From the NCBI RefSeq assembly GCF_963583255.1, contig NC_084807.1:20981572-21045571 (forward strand): a stretch of 64,000 nucleotides of DNA, in the 5' to 3' direction. The notes below the pieces were generated by a model. That model saw only the letters and a program-made list of their open reading frames with translations. It searched no databases and was not told the origin of the DNA. Positions 21,350-32,200 of this stretch are shown here, one piece after another. Numbering within the stretch: the first letter of the stretch is position 1; each line of letters begins with the position of its first letter. This stretch comes from Pyrus communis (taxonomy: Eukaryota > Streptophyta > Magnoliopsida > Rosales > Rosaceae). The position numbers were made by a program, and so were the translations under genes.

Positions 21350-23414
21350 TCAACATGGATTTACAATCTTTGGTCTCCATATTGGCCAATTTAAGCAACC
21401 GTTCTCTCCGATGAATGGATCCACAAACCTCCTCATCAAATACTCTCTTTTGGATTCCGCAAAATAGTCTTCTTTGGAGTCCACACCCTGCAGAGGGAGT
21501 TCCGGGCTTCCCATGTCCGTTGTCTCCATGATTCGGTTCAACATCTCCAAGACTTCACTCATTTTGGGGCGCGATCTAGGGTGTCGCACCAAGCACCGGC
21601 TGGCTACAGCTGCTAGTTTTTGGGCTGCCTTGAGGGAATACTTTCCTTCGAGCCTTGCATCCAAAATCACCTGGAACTTTTTTAGGTCTGAAGAGAGGTG
21701 TGGCCTCACCCATTCCAAGAGTTTTTGCTCGTTCTTGGGTCGGTTTCTATCCAGAGGTCGTCTGCCTGTGATAAGTTCTAAAAGGAAAACTCCATAACTC
21801 CACACATCACTTTTTGTTGTGAGATGCCCAGTTTGAATGTATTCAGGAGCTGCATATCCAACTGTTCCAACAACCTGTAGAATGATCAATCGGAAAGTGA
21901 ATACATAGAACTTATTGGAAACTGTTACATGGTTTTTGATTGCTCAATCAACTCTGCATGCTTAAGTCAGACATCTGTTTTGCCTATTGACGTGTCTAAT
22001 TAGTACCAATTTGAGAATAGAGTCTAAAGTATATGAATTAATTATGCATACCGCGGTAGAGACGTGACTCAATCCGTCTGAAGGCCCAAGTCTGGCCAAT
22101 CCAAAGTCCGATAACTTGGCATTCCATTGTTCATCCAAAAGTATGTTTGAAGACTTGAAATCCCTAAAGATAATCTGCTACAGAGATAACAATTTAGAAA
22201 TGACAGTAAAGAATAAGTTAAAGCAGAATGGACACTCATTCGGGAGAATAACCATGAGCATCCTATTGAGATCTGTAGCACATAGGGGCTGGGGGAACTA
22301 GAAATTACCTGAAATTCCATCCCCTCATGGAGGTATGCTAAGCCACGGGCAGCATCCTGGGCTATTTTCATTCTTGTGCCCCATGGAAGAGCTATCTGAA
22401 ATCGGCTTGATAAGTGGTCTTGCACACTTCTGTTGGGCATATATTCGTAAACCAGGAGCCGTTGAATCCCTCTTTCGTCATCCTCAGCACAGTAGCCTAA
22501 CAGCTTGACAAGATTTGGATGTACAACAACCCCTAAAACATTGACTTCAGTCACCCACTCTTTATGGCCCTGTTATATGAAAGAGGGTAACAAAATTGAA
22601 ATTATCAAACAACTTGAAGAAATGGGTTGCATAGGCACCCACTTTTTGTATACGCTCACATTGTTTTGTTTGTAGACTTCTGAACACAATAAATAACATT
22701 TTTCCGAGCTTTGAGCAACCTAACTTTGCAAGTTATTATCATTTGAGCAAGATAATTTACAAGTTATTATCATTTCATAGTTTGTTATTTGAGTATCGTA
22801 TGCTAGGTTTTTATGAGAACATACTCAGTCTTGTCTGAAATTGTGCAGTAGTTGTCAAAAGTTTAATAATGCGTCGCATTCTTAACATACATAATCCACC
22901 TAAGTTTCACCGCAATGCTGCTATTAATTTGGTTCCAATAACTCCAGCAATTATTACCATACTATTATCATCAGATTAGTGTATATCTTATGCATATACA
23001 CCAGCATAGAGGAAGAAAACTTGCCTGAAAACCCCGTTTACTCAGTTGTTTAACAGCGACATCTATTCTTTTATGTTGATCTTCTGCACTCCGGATATTA
23101 CCCCTATACACGCCACCGAACCCACCCTCTCCAAGCATGAGGGAGAGACTAAAGTTCTTTGTTGCTGCTTTTAGCTCCGAGCATGTGAATTCTCTGAGAT
23201 TATTACTCTGTCTCTGAGACAATGCTGCAAATGACTTAGTGGACGATGGTGTGCTAAGTTCTGCAGTGGTATTCTGGGAATTGAACTCAGAACTTGATTT
23301 TCTTGGGTCACGATCTCGTGAAAAGAATGAGGAAGCTGAACGAGTAGAGATAGACTTAGTAGTCTTTGGTTCATCATCCTTATCTCTGTTGGAGAATTTA
23401 TAAAAACACTTCAT
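21350..23414 (-). CDS. Receptor-like cytoplasmic kinase, RLCK-VII (PCRK1/PCRK2-like)
   Basis: Ser/Thr kinase of the family that relays immune-receptor signals at the plasma membrane. Four exons in transcript order: 23414-23025, 22569-22309, 22174-22052, 21874-21350 (432 aa). Visible: Gly loop GEGGFGGVY (about 95-103), catalytic Lys122 in VAVKQL, catalytic loop [10 protein letters not shown] (Asp222; Phe replaces the usual His), SDFGLAR (Asp240), and APEY in the activation segment. The N-terminus MKCF lacks the Gly2 needed for myristoylation, but Cys3 could be palmitoylated. Residues 5-70 are Ser/Thr-rich. Intron 1 uses a GC donor (CAG/GCAAGT). A leader intron (about 24172-23439) is likely. 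PCRK assignment rests on the MKCF start and the EWVTEVN and [18 protein letters not shown] blocks; a PBL19-type relative is possible. Confidence 0.93.
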
Positions 23415-24560
23415 TGCCGGCAGAAAGCGATGACCTCACTGCAATAGTTAAACAAAATTTTCATCAGGTCTAATTTCGGATATAAAACAAAAATCTTGCA
23501 CTTTAATCAAAACTCAAGTGATTTATTCCGAAAATCCCTCTTCACACATTCAATTAGCAACCAGTGATATCTTAAACCAAAAATCTATCAAATCTCAAAG
23601 AACTTTTGAGATTGCTCACAGAACTTTTCTCTTTTTCGATATATTCCGAAAAATTCCATCTCTCAAGTCTCAAGGAGACCAAAAATCTATTTAAATTGAT
23701 ACAAACACAACCTAAATTTTCATCTGATGTACCAGAAACTTCCTCAAACCTTGATCCTTTTATTTTTATTACAAGCGATATTTCTACTCTAAACTAGAGG
23801 CGGAGGGTTCGAACACAGGTTATGGTGGGATGAAGAGGAAGGCTCTAATACAATCCACCACTTGCCCTCGAACCTTTGACTTTTAAGCATTCATGTTCCA
23901 ACTCTGGTCAAATTTGCAGAAACCAATTCACTCAGGCAAAACATTAAGACACAAGAATACAAAAGTCAAATCAATTAACATAAAAATCCAAGGATTCAAA
24001 TTCTTGAAGAAACCACCAAAATCTTGAAACCCCAGAATCCCAATTCCAGCCACTTGAATTATGGCCAACAGTTAAATTCATTGGCATGCACAAGAAAATA
24101 AAAAAAATATAAAAAAAATAAAAAAAAAGCTAGAAAATTCAATTCACTTGGAAAAAAAAGAAAAAAACCTACCTCTCATATATCACTGCAGGAAAAGTCT
24201 GGCAACCTATGCAAACAGATCCTTGTAGCTTTCTGGTGTTGCTAAAGGGAGACCAGAGATCCTGCAGAAAAATTTAGGAGCATCCAAGGAAACAACGAGC
24301 TCCCCATGATCTAAGGCAAGTCAATACAAGGCAGCTGGGGTATAGCTCAGCTCAACAGCTCAACAAATCAGAACCCCCGGACGCACACCAACAAAAATAA
24401 ATAAAAATTAAGAGAGAGAAATAGAGAGAAAGAAGAGAGAGAGGGAGAGAGAGGGAGAGATCCCAAATAATAATTTATAAAAATAGGATGTTGTTTTGTT
24501 TTTGTATTCGGAGGAGGGGGAAGGTGAAAACTTTAAATATTTTGAGCGTGTGAAAGCGAA
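23415..24560 (-). promoter_or_regulatory. 5' leader with probable intron, and promoter, of the kinase gene
   Basis: On the minus strand an acceptor TATTGCAG ends at 23439 and a donor GAGAG/GTAGG lies at 24172, so a roughly 730-bp leader intron is likely. The upstream exon has a CT-rich run (GA-rich on plus at about 24411-24462), typical of plant 5' UTRs. The intron contains A-rich tracts at about 24100-24170 and nothing else recognised. Confidence 0.45.
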
Positions 24561-24711
24561 GCGAAGACCGAGTGAGTGATGGATGGATATCTTTGTTTTA
24601 AAGATAAAGGTTTATACTTTAAGGTGGTTTTCTGCCAAAGAACGAGTCATGATATGCTGCCAAAGCAAATAAAAGAAGAACCAGTCAAATTCTGCACAGT
24701 GTTTTATCTGC

Positions 24712-24748
<37 letters not shown>

Positions 24749-24961
24749 GACTTTATATATTTATAATATATATACACACACACGCATTTGTGCTGTATTT
24801 TACAGAGAGGTTGTTGCAAGTTGGAAACCACACCCCCAACATTAGCTGATTTTGTGGGGTAGCTTACACCATAAATAATCCAAAGTTACCGATAGTTTAT
24901 ATATAAATTAGAACTGATATGACAAGGGATATTTCTTAAAAGTGAAACTCATAATGGATTA
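24561..24961. other. Intergenic with TA microsatellite
   Basis: Holds a (TA)n run at about 24718-24743 and a short CA run near 24773-24783. No gene seen. Confidence 0.45.
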
Positions 24962-25475
24962 TGTTGATGTACAAAATCGGCGAGGATTTTGGTACAATAG
25001 AAAGTGTCAAGTTTGTAACCTTCGCTAGGTTGCTCTGGTCATTAGTGTGGATAAGTATGTAAATGAATAGAGACAGGGAAGCAAACAACACAAGATGTAC
25101 GTGGTTCACCCAGATTGGCTACGTCTACGGAGTAGAGGAGTTCTCATTAGTTGTGAAGGGTTTACACAAATAAATAGGTTCAATCTCTTTTTTTGTGAGT
25201 TCTAGTGAATAGTTTAGTACAAATGACATTAGGGATTATTGTGGAAGAATGATCCCCTTTTATAGAAGAGAGTTTCTAGCTTTGTTCTGACATTGGCACG
25301 TGTCGTGTTGTGATTGGCCTCTGATATCGACATGTGTCGCGCTATGACTGGCCTCTGATACTGACATGTGTCGTGTTGTGATTGGCCTCCTGGTTGGAGG
25401 AAAAGTCTTGTGGGTCATTGACGGTATGTTGTTGACCGGTGCTTAATAGTTTCGGGATTAGTCAAGTATGGTACA
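24962..25475 (-). mobile_element. Solo LTR-like element
   Basis: On the minus strand the segment runs TGTACCATAC to ...CATCAACA, with TG and CA ends and a TATA box TATAAAAGGGG (plus 25254-25264) in the middle. This is the layout of a retrotransposon LTR, and the sequence recalls a common apple/pear repeat. No second LTR or internal region lies nearby. A clean 5-bp target duplication is not seen. Instead, imperfect direct repeats of about 30 bp lie at 24930-24961 and 25487-25517. Confidence 0.6.
25287..25388. repeat. Three tandem 34-bp repeats
   Basis: Units at 25287-25320, 25321-25354 and 25355-25388 share CTGA...CAtGTGTCG...TGaCTGGCCT with a few changes each. Each carries an ACATGTGTCG or ACGTGTCG core. 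They sit upstream of the putative TATA box in the minus-oriented LTR, so they could be its enhancer repeats. Confidence 0.8.
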
Positions 25476-26020
25476 AATATATTCAATATTTCTTAAAAGC
25501 GAGACTCATAATAGATTCTTTGCTACATTATAGTTTAACATTAATTTCTGTATCTATATTATAAAACATGTGAAAAAATGGACAGTTTATGGAGAATTTC
25601 ACTTTTGCGAGAGTACCATTGGCAATTCTCAAATTAGAGAAGTAATGTGTCCCTAAAACAGATGCAAGTTGCATAACATGCCCAAATGTTACCAACACTA
25701 AACATATTAAGTTTCTCATTTAAGAGGGAATATGCAGTATTTATGTATCATTTGTCTTTATCTCACTTATCATATAGCGAGTGATCAAATTACACGAGTG
25801 AAATAGAAACAAGAATATATCTCATCAAACTTTTTCTCATGGAATGAGCATTATGAGTGAAACTAATATAATCCATAGAATAAACTCTCACCACATGTAA
25901 GTTTTTCTCTTGATCTGATAACACGGCAAAACCAATTCAACAAGGTTATCAAATAATGTGGACACATTTCAGCTTCTGTTTTTATCAATCCACCATGAAC
26001 GTGTTTTAGGTAGCTGAAAT
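25476..26020. other. Intergenic, nothing recognised
   Basis: AT-rich, with only short ORFs that have no family features. Confidence 0.4.
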
Positions 26021-26023
26021 TGG

Positions 26024-26247
26024 AGTGAGGATCCTCACCGGATCCTCTTTGTGAGGATCCCGAGGATCCTCAAATCACATCTGTTCCACGTATATCGTAC
26101 GGTCAGAAATCATTGCAAATTTTTTATTTAAAATTGAATATAAACAGTACCTGACGAAAAATGATTGCACAATATACGATGAATGAATGTAATTGAAGGA
26201 TCATGAAGATCCTCACAAAAAGAATTCGGCGAGAATCCTCTCTCCTG
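26024..26247. repeat. GGATCCTC-type MITE, second copy
   Basis: The left arm (GTGAGGATCCTCACCGGATC, then AGGATCCCGAGGATCC) pairs with the right arm near 26195-26247 (GATCATGAAGATCCTC, then CGGCGAGAATCCTC). The arms are about 85 bp and imperfect. It shares internal blocks with 9511-9680. Confidence 0.65.
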
Positions 26248-26735
26248 AACTTGTAGGAACCAGTAAAAACGAAGTTTAGATATACGTAGTTATTCCAAAC
26301 TTAAAAATGTACTGCGAGCCAGAGTATCGTAGTGTTATGGGACATTCATCACGAATTTGTATGATCAGTTTTGCTTGACAAATTCATTAGATAAGGTTGT
26401 ACGGTACAATTGTGCAATTGTGCAATTAGGCCCTCTTAACTCTGCAGGAAAGTCTAGGGATTTTACAAAGCCTTACAAAAAGAATCCGGCGAAAATCCTC
26501 TCTCTTGAAATTGTAAGAACTAGTAAAAACGAAATTTAGATATACATAATTATTCCAAACTTAAAAATGTACTGCAATCCAAAGTATCTTAGTGTTACGG
26601 GACATTCATCCCGAATTTGTATGATCAATTTTGCTTGACAAATACATTAGATAAGGTTGTACGGTACAACTGTGCGAGTAGGCCCTCTTAACTCTGCAAG
26701 GAAAGTCTAGGGATTTTACAAAGCCTTATTGTCCC
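26216..26735. repeat. Tandem duplication with 260-bp period
   Basis: The segment from about 26216 (AAAAAGAATTCGGCGAGAAT) is repeated from about 26476 (AAAAAGAATCCGGCGAAAAT), ending near 26735 (ACAAAGCCTTA in both). Roughly 90% identical by eye. The first copy begins inside the MITE's right end, so the MITE terminus was duplicated too. Confidence 0.85.
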
Positions 26736-26739
26736 CGGA

Positions 26740-27877
26740 CCATTTAAACTGAGGCAGGTCGCCAGCCAGAGGACTGGGATCCTTTTGACCCAAAATTTAA
26801 AAATTATATATTTATCCAATTATTCGATCAAAATAAATAAATCATGCAAATTCATGCGCATAAAATAATTTGGGTTCTCAGTAGAGCCGATCCGAGACAA
26901 AACTGACTTATCACTAAAAGTAATTCAGCAAAAGTCGCCCAAGAAGTGTTTGTATAATGTCTCAAAACGTGAAAGAGTTTTGTAAAAATTCGATAAACTT
27001 TAGGAGGTGTTTGTATAGTTAACCTGATAAAGCAATACATTGATAGACTGGGCTCCAATATCTAATTTTGGACTTCGGAACAAAGGCCCAACAAAGTAGT
27101 TGAGGCTCACTAAACGGGCCTTAGAAAATACAGTTACACATTTTTTTCAGTGGTTTTTTAATTTTTTGTACATCCACAACTCTTTCTCTGGACACTAATT
27201 ACTTTGCCCACCCCAAATTAATTTTCAAGTTTCTCTGGACACCCTGATACGATTAAGAATATACCAAAAACTGACCTTTAAAATAGTTTATTTAAAAAAT
27301 AATAATTAAATGAAAATAATTGCAGCAAGGGCACAGTCTTGGGCCTACTCCCCCGCCCCTCTCCATTCTATTCACATTGAAAAACATGGTCATTGAATTC
27401 AAATTCTGTCCGAATACCAAATTAATTAGTGTTCTTTTCATCTTTGTTCTCTTTACAAGCTCATACTAAGAATTCGTCTCTAAAGTCATTGTCCCTTTTT
27501 TTTTTGCTTTTTACCGCCAACTCCGGCCATCATGCTTGGAAAGACCCACATCTTAGCTAGCTCAAAAGCAAGAGGACCGGTCCTGAGAATTTTGAGGCCC
27601 GGGGAGACGCAAAAATGTACTCTACCTTCATATAAAAAAAACCTATTTGTTTTCATACGTAAGATTTTGATAAAATTATACTTAGAAAAGCACTTCAAAC
27701 TCAATAATTTAGAAATACGGAAAAACTAATTTATTTTGTATTGAGAAAAGGGAACTAAAAAACTCCGCGCTTACAGGTAGATAGATTATGAGTTTTGTTT
27801 TCCTTCTATATGAACTTTTAAAGTGTTTTCATATTAATCGTGATTTGTTTTTCTTATTTATTACCCTTGTCACTATG
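26740..27877. other. Intergenic, nothing firmly recognised
   Basis: No supported gene. A short block near 27535-27610 (GGACCGGTCCTGAGAATTTT, then GAGGCCCGGGG) resembles scattered plant transposon fragments but could not be assigned. Confidence 0.35.
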
Positions 27878-28161
27878 TGTCACATCCCGGCCCGGGCAGG
27901 ACCACTTCCCGGGCTCGACTCCATCATAGCACGATATTGTCCGCTTTGGGCCCCCAGCACACCCTCACGGTTTTGTTTTTGGGAACTCACGAGCAACTTC
28001 CCAGTGGGTCACCCATCATGGGATTGCTCTAGCCCCCTTCTCGCTTAACTTCGGAGTTCCTACGGAACTCGAAGCTAGTGAGCTCCCAAAATGCCTCGTG
28101 CTAGGTAGAGATGAGAATATACATTTAAGGATCACTCCCCTGGGCGATGTGGGATGTCACA
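27878..28161 (-). mobile_element. Solo LTR of Cassandra
   Basis: A 284-bp segment from TGTCACATCCCGG to GGGATGTCACA, the same length as each LTR of the element at 19987-20624 and highly similar, including the 5S-like blocks. CTATG is duplicated at 27873-27877 and 28162-28166, so the ends are exact. A solo LTR forms by recombination between the two LTRs of a full element. Confidence 0.93.
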
Positions 28162-28930
28162 CTATGGGAATAAAAAAATTAATCATATTTTCTAATTTTT
28201 AGTTGATATGTATAAGCAATGAATGAACACTAATTAAACTTGATGGGACTAAAAAAAATAATGATATTTTCTAATCCTTAATTGATACGCTGAACCTAAG
28301 ACATCTCAATTACAAATGAAAGGAATACCAGTAGATTGTAGTACTAATTGTGAGCGAAGGAAAACACTGGATACATCAAAGATACACCTAATTGATCTAG
28401 CAGCTCAGCTTATGCATCTTGGACATGTTGGCTCCAGAGCCGGTTGCGGCTAGCCCTTTTAGTGTTCGATGTGTGGATGCTGGTACCTCATTGTCCGGCG
28501 AATTTTGTAAGTGGTCTTGGCCTGAGTGCCTTGTCCCCCACTGGGAGTTGATCTGCGGATCCCTTCTCGGAGTAGTGTAGTTGTTTTTCACTTGCCTTGT
28601 GTGCACTGTGGTGGCGCTATTTGTTTTGGATAGATTGGTCTTTGCCTTTGTGCGATGTGTTATGTAGTCTCGTCTGTCAACACTGACTTGATGTGTCCTT
28701 GCTTTACCACGATGACTTTATGTGGCCTCGCTACTTAATGATGAAAAAAGTAAATGTTCACTAATAGAAAATAAGTACATTAATCAACATTTGAATAATA
28801 ATCTAATCATTAATAATCATGTCATATAATTTACAAAGTATAATAAAACATTCTCCTTAATATTAGCTTGATGAAAACTCCAAAACTCTCTTATCCTGCC
28901 AAAAAATTTTAGATACGGACAATAAGACCA
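28162..28930. other. Intergenic; GC-richer block of unknown origin
   Basis: The stretch at about 28400-28740 is richer in G and C than its surroundings and has no intact ORF of recognised type. It may be part of an old transposon. The rest is AT-rich with nothing recognised. Confidence 0.3.
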
Positions 28931-29177
28931 GACATGTCCGAAAGCCGTCACGAGGCAAAATCCGTGAGTTCAGACGTGCTTTCGTTTACTTCAACTCACA
29001 GGCCCCACCCCACTGCTTTTTCTTCCTTCAATCTCTCTCCCATGTTCTCTGCTCTCTGTAGCTCCTCCAATCTCCACACCCAGCATTCAACCTCCAAACC
29101 CGGCATTCAATCTCCAAACCCAGCATTCAATCCTCCCCAGATCCTTAAACCCAGCTCCATTTTTTTTCTACTGATAA

Positions 29178-29285
29178 ATGCATGAGTTAATTTCCAAAAC
29201 CCAGAACCCAATTTTTTTTCTTCCACTTTTTTGGACTAAATTTGCAAAACGCTTTTGTAATTTGGTGTTAGAATTCCAAAAATGA
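29178..29285 (+). promoter_or_regulatory. Upstream ORF overlapping the ABCG start codon
   Basis: ATG at 29178 opens 35 codons with no in-frame stop until TGA 29283-29285, which overlaps the main ATG (29282-29284) as ATGA. A further upstream ORF starting at 29041 ends at 29185, overlapping this uORF's start. If the transcript begins upstream, initiation at the main ATG would need reinitiation or leaky scanning. The peptide has no recognised similarity. Confidence 0.5.
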
Positions 29286-32200
29286 TCTCCAAAGGCGCCA
29301 ACTTTGGCACATTTGTTTCGGTTGGGGTTTTGGTTCTGTGCTGGGTGCACTTTGTGGAGTGCCAGGATGTGGGGGACTATGACCAAATAGACAACCCAGC
29401 AGTTATTCCTCTCATCACTCAGATTGTCTACGGCCGTATCTCCAATGTCACTGCAGTCCTCAGCCGACAAATCAGCAATCGTTCCAGCTTCTGCGTGAAG
29501 GACCCGTAAGCTGCTTTGTTTTCAACTTTACTATTTTCTGTTTGGTTGCTGAGAAAATGAACATACATGAAGAGAAAAATGGGGATGTCGGAAATTGAAT
29601 TGTGTAATTGGGGTGTGAAAAGTCAATTCAAGTTGATTAATGGAAACATTGGTTAGCTGGTAGTTTATATGTAGATATATTGTTGGACTAGTTTCAATTT
29701 AGTTGTGTGACAGAGATTAGTTTGGATGATCAAATTTGTGTTTCAGGGAAGCCGATTGGAACGAGGCATTTAATTTTTCATCCAATGTGGATTTCTTAAC
29801 TTCCTGCATTCAAAAAACTAAGGGTATGTAAGTACTTTTGTAATTAGAATGAAGAATAAATTTGACTGTCTGGTTGTTTCTTAAGTAATGCAGGGAATCG
29901 AAAAATTGAAAATTTTTTTCATTCGTTTTGTATCTTGGCAATCGAATGTAGGTATTTGATTTGTTCAGTTTGATAATTTATGATGTTCAACAGGAGATGT
30001 TACGCGGCGGTTGTGTACAGCAGCTGAAATGAAGTTCTACTTCAATAGTTTCTTTGAAAAATCTGAGACTACAAATTACTTAAGACCGAACAAGAACTGC
30101 AATTTGACCTCATGGATTTCTGGGTGTGAGCCAGGATGGGCTTGTCGTGTTGCCCCAAATGAGCAGGTTGACCTCGAAAATTCACAGGACATCCCTGCCA
30201 GGACTCAGAGCTGCCAACCTTGTTGTGAGGGTTTCTTTTGCCCCCATGGTCTTACATGCATGATACGTAAGGCCTTCTATCTTAATATATCCGAGTAATC
30301 AACTTGTACTTTGTTTCCGTGCAATGTACTTTACCTAATTAAAGGATGCTTCTGATTATTTCGTTGTTTTCTTCCAATTGCCATCATGTTCTTGAAGCTT
30401 GCCCATCAGGTTCTTATTGTCCCCAAGCAACGCTGAACAAATCCACCGGTGTGTGTGAACCGTAAGTTCAGATTCTTGCTTTAATGATCTCTTGACTTAT
30501 GGTGTTCAATAGCTTATTATGTGTAAAAGTTATATTGATATGTTTTTGCAGATACAATTACCAATTACCTCCGGGGCAACCAAATCATACTTGTGGAGGA
30601 GCAAATTTATGGGCTGATGTTGGTAGTAGTAGTGAAGTATTTTGTTCAGCTGGATCATATTGCCCAACCACCGTGAAAAGCATTCCTTGTAGTAGCGGGT
30701 ATTGAATTTCATTCCTACGTCATTTATGGAACTTGTTCGATGTTTAGTTGATTGTGTTCTGGTTATGTTTTTCAGTTATTTTTTACAAGTCTGAACTAGG
30801 ATCTGAGATATACACTTTGGATGATAAGTTAAAATTGGTCTATGCTACCTTCATATTCTATGTTCTTCCTATTAATCTTTTTTTTTTCATTCAAGTGCAG
30901 ACACTACTGCAGGATGGGTTCTACATCTGAGAAACGTTAGTTTTATTTCATTCTATTTCTCGAACAAAATTTTGATATGTTTCTGATTGCAGCCCTTTTT
31001 TTAAGTGGCCACGTCCCTTTTCCTTCTAACCCGGGATTTGCACTTTAATACAATCTGCAAGCATAAAGAAGCTAACCTTTTGCTATTTTATTTTATGTTT
31101 CAGGCTGCTTCGCTTTGACTTCCTGCAATCCAAACACTGCAAATCAAAATATGCATGCATATGGAATAATGCTAATTGTAAGTTGGCCATTTTACTTCCT
31201 AAACAAAAACTTTATTTTTCATTTTCATAGCTGCACGTTATTGATTGTTCATGTGAGGCGCACACTGCTCATTTGAATCAAAGTGCGTATCTGAAATGAA
31301 GCAATGAAAAAATGAATTGAAATTTATGATTTTTAATTACTTATGCAGGCAGCTTTGAGTACTCTGCTACTTATTATATACAATTGTTCAGATCAAGTTC
31401 TCACCACTAGGGGGAGGAGACGGGCTAAATACCGAGAAGCAGCAGCCAGAAGTGCAAGGGAAACAGCAAAAGCACGCCAAAGATGGAAATCTGCAAAAGA
31501 AGCTGCTAAGAAGCATGCAAGTGGATTACAAGCTCACTTATCACGTACCTTTTCTCGAAAAAATGACAGCTCAGAACTTGAGAAACTTAAGATGTTGACT
31601 CAATCTAGATCTGACACAGATGATGACCTTTCGATATCACCACATCCAAGTAGATCCGGTGTTTCTCGGTCCTCACCTGTGCCATCAGAAGGAAAGAAAA
31701 AGGAACCTACTGAGCTCATGCAGATTATGCATAAAATTGAAGAAGACCCTGAGGGTTATGAAGGTTTCAGTATTGGAGCTGAGGATACGAATGTAGGAAA
31801 TGTGCCAAAAGGAAAGACGATCAATACTCATAGCCAAATTTTCAAGTATGCTTATGGTCAACTTGAGAAAGAGAAGGCTCAGCTGCAAGAGTACAAGGAC
31901 CTAACCTTCTCAGGGGTGGTTAAAATGGCTACTAATAACGAAATAAGGAAACGGCCTCTCATTGAGATTTCTTTCAAAGACCTAACGCTTACTTTGAAAG
32001 CAATAAACAAGCATCTACTGAGGTGTGTAACTGGTAAAATTAGGCCTGGCCGCATCACTGCTGTTATGGGCCCATCAGGGGCTGGAAAAACAACGTTTCT
32101 TTCTGCCCTAGCTGGAAAAGCAATTGGATGCAATACGACTGGTTTAATTCTCATAAATGGAAAGAATACATCAATCCATTCGTATAAAAAAATCGTAGGG

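Noticed and set aside
24930..24961. Flanking 30-bp repeats as the target duplication of the solo LTR
   Set aside because: Too long, too diverged, and not adjacent to the right end. LTR elements make 4-6 bp duplications.
25287..25388. CRISPR-like array of three 34-bp repeats
   Set aside because: The repeats are contiguous without spacers and sit in a plant LTR. This is an ordinary tandem repeat.
27788..28048. 86-codon ORF in the solo LTR region
   Set aside because: Its second half is again Cassandra LTR sequence, with no coding signature.
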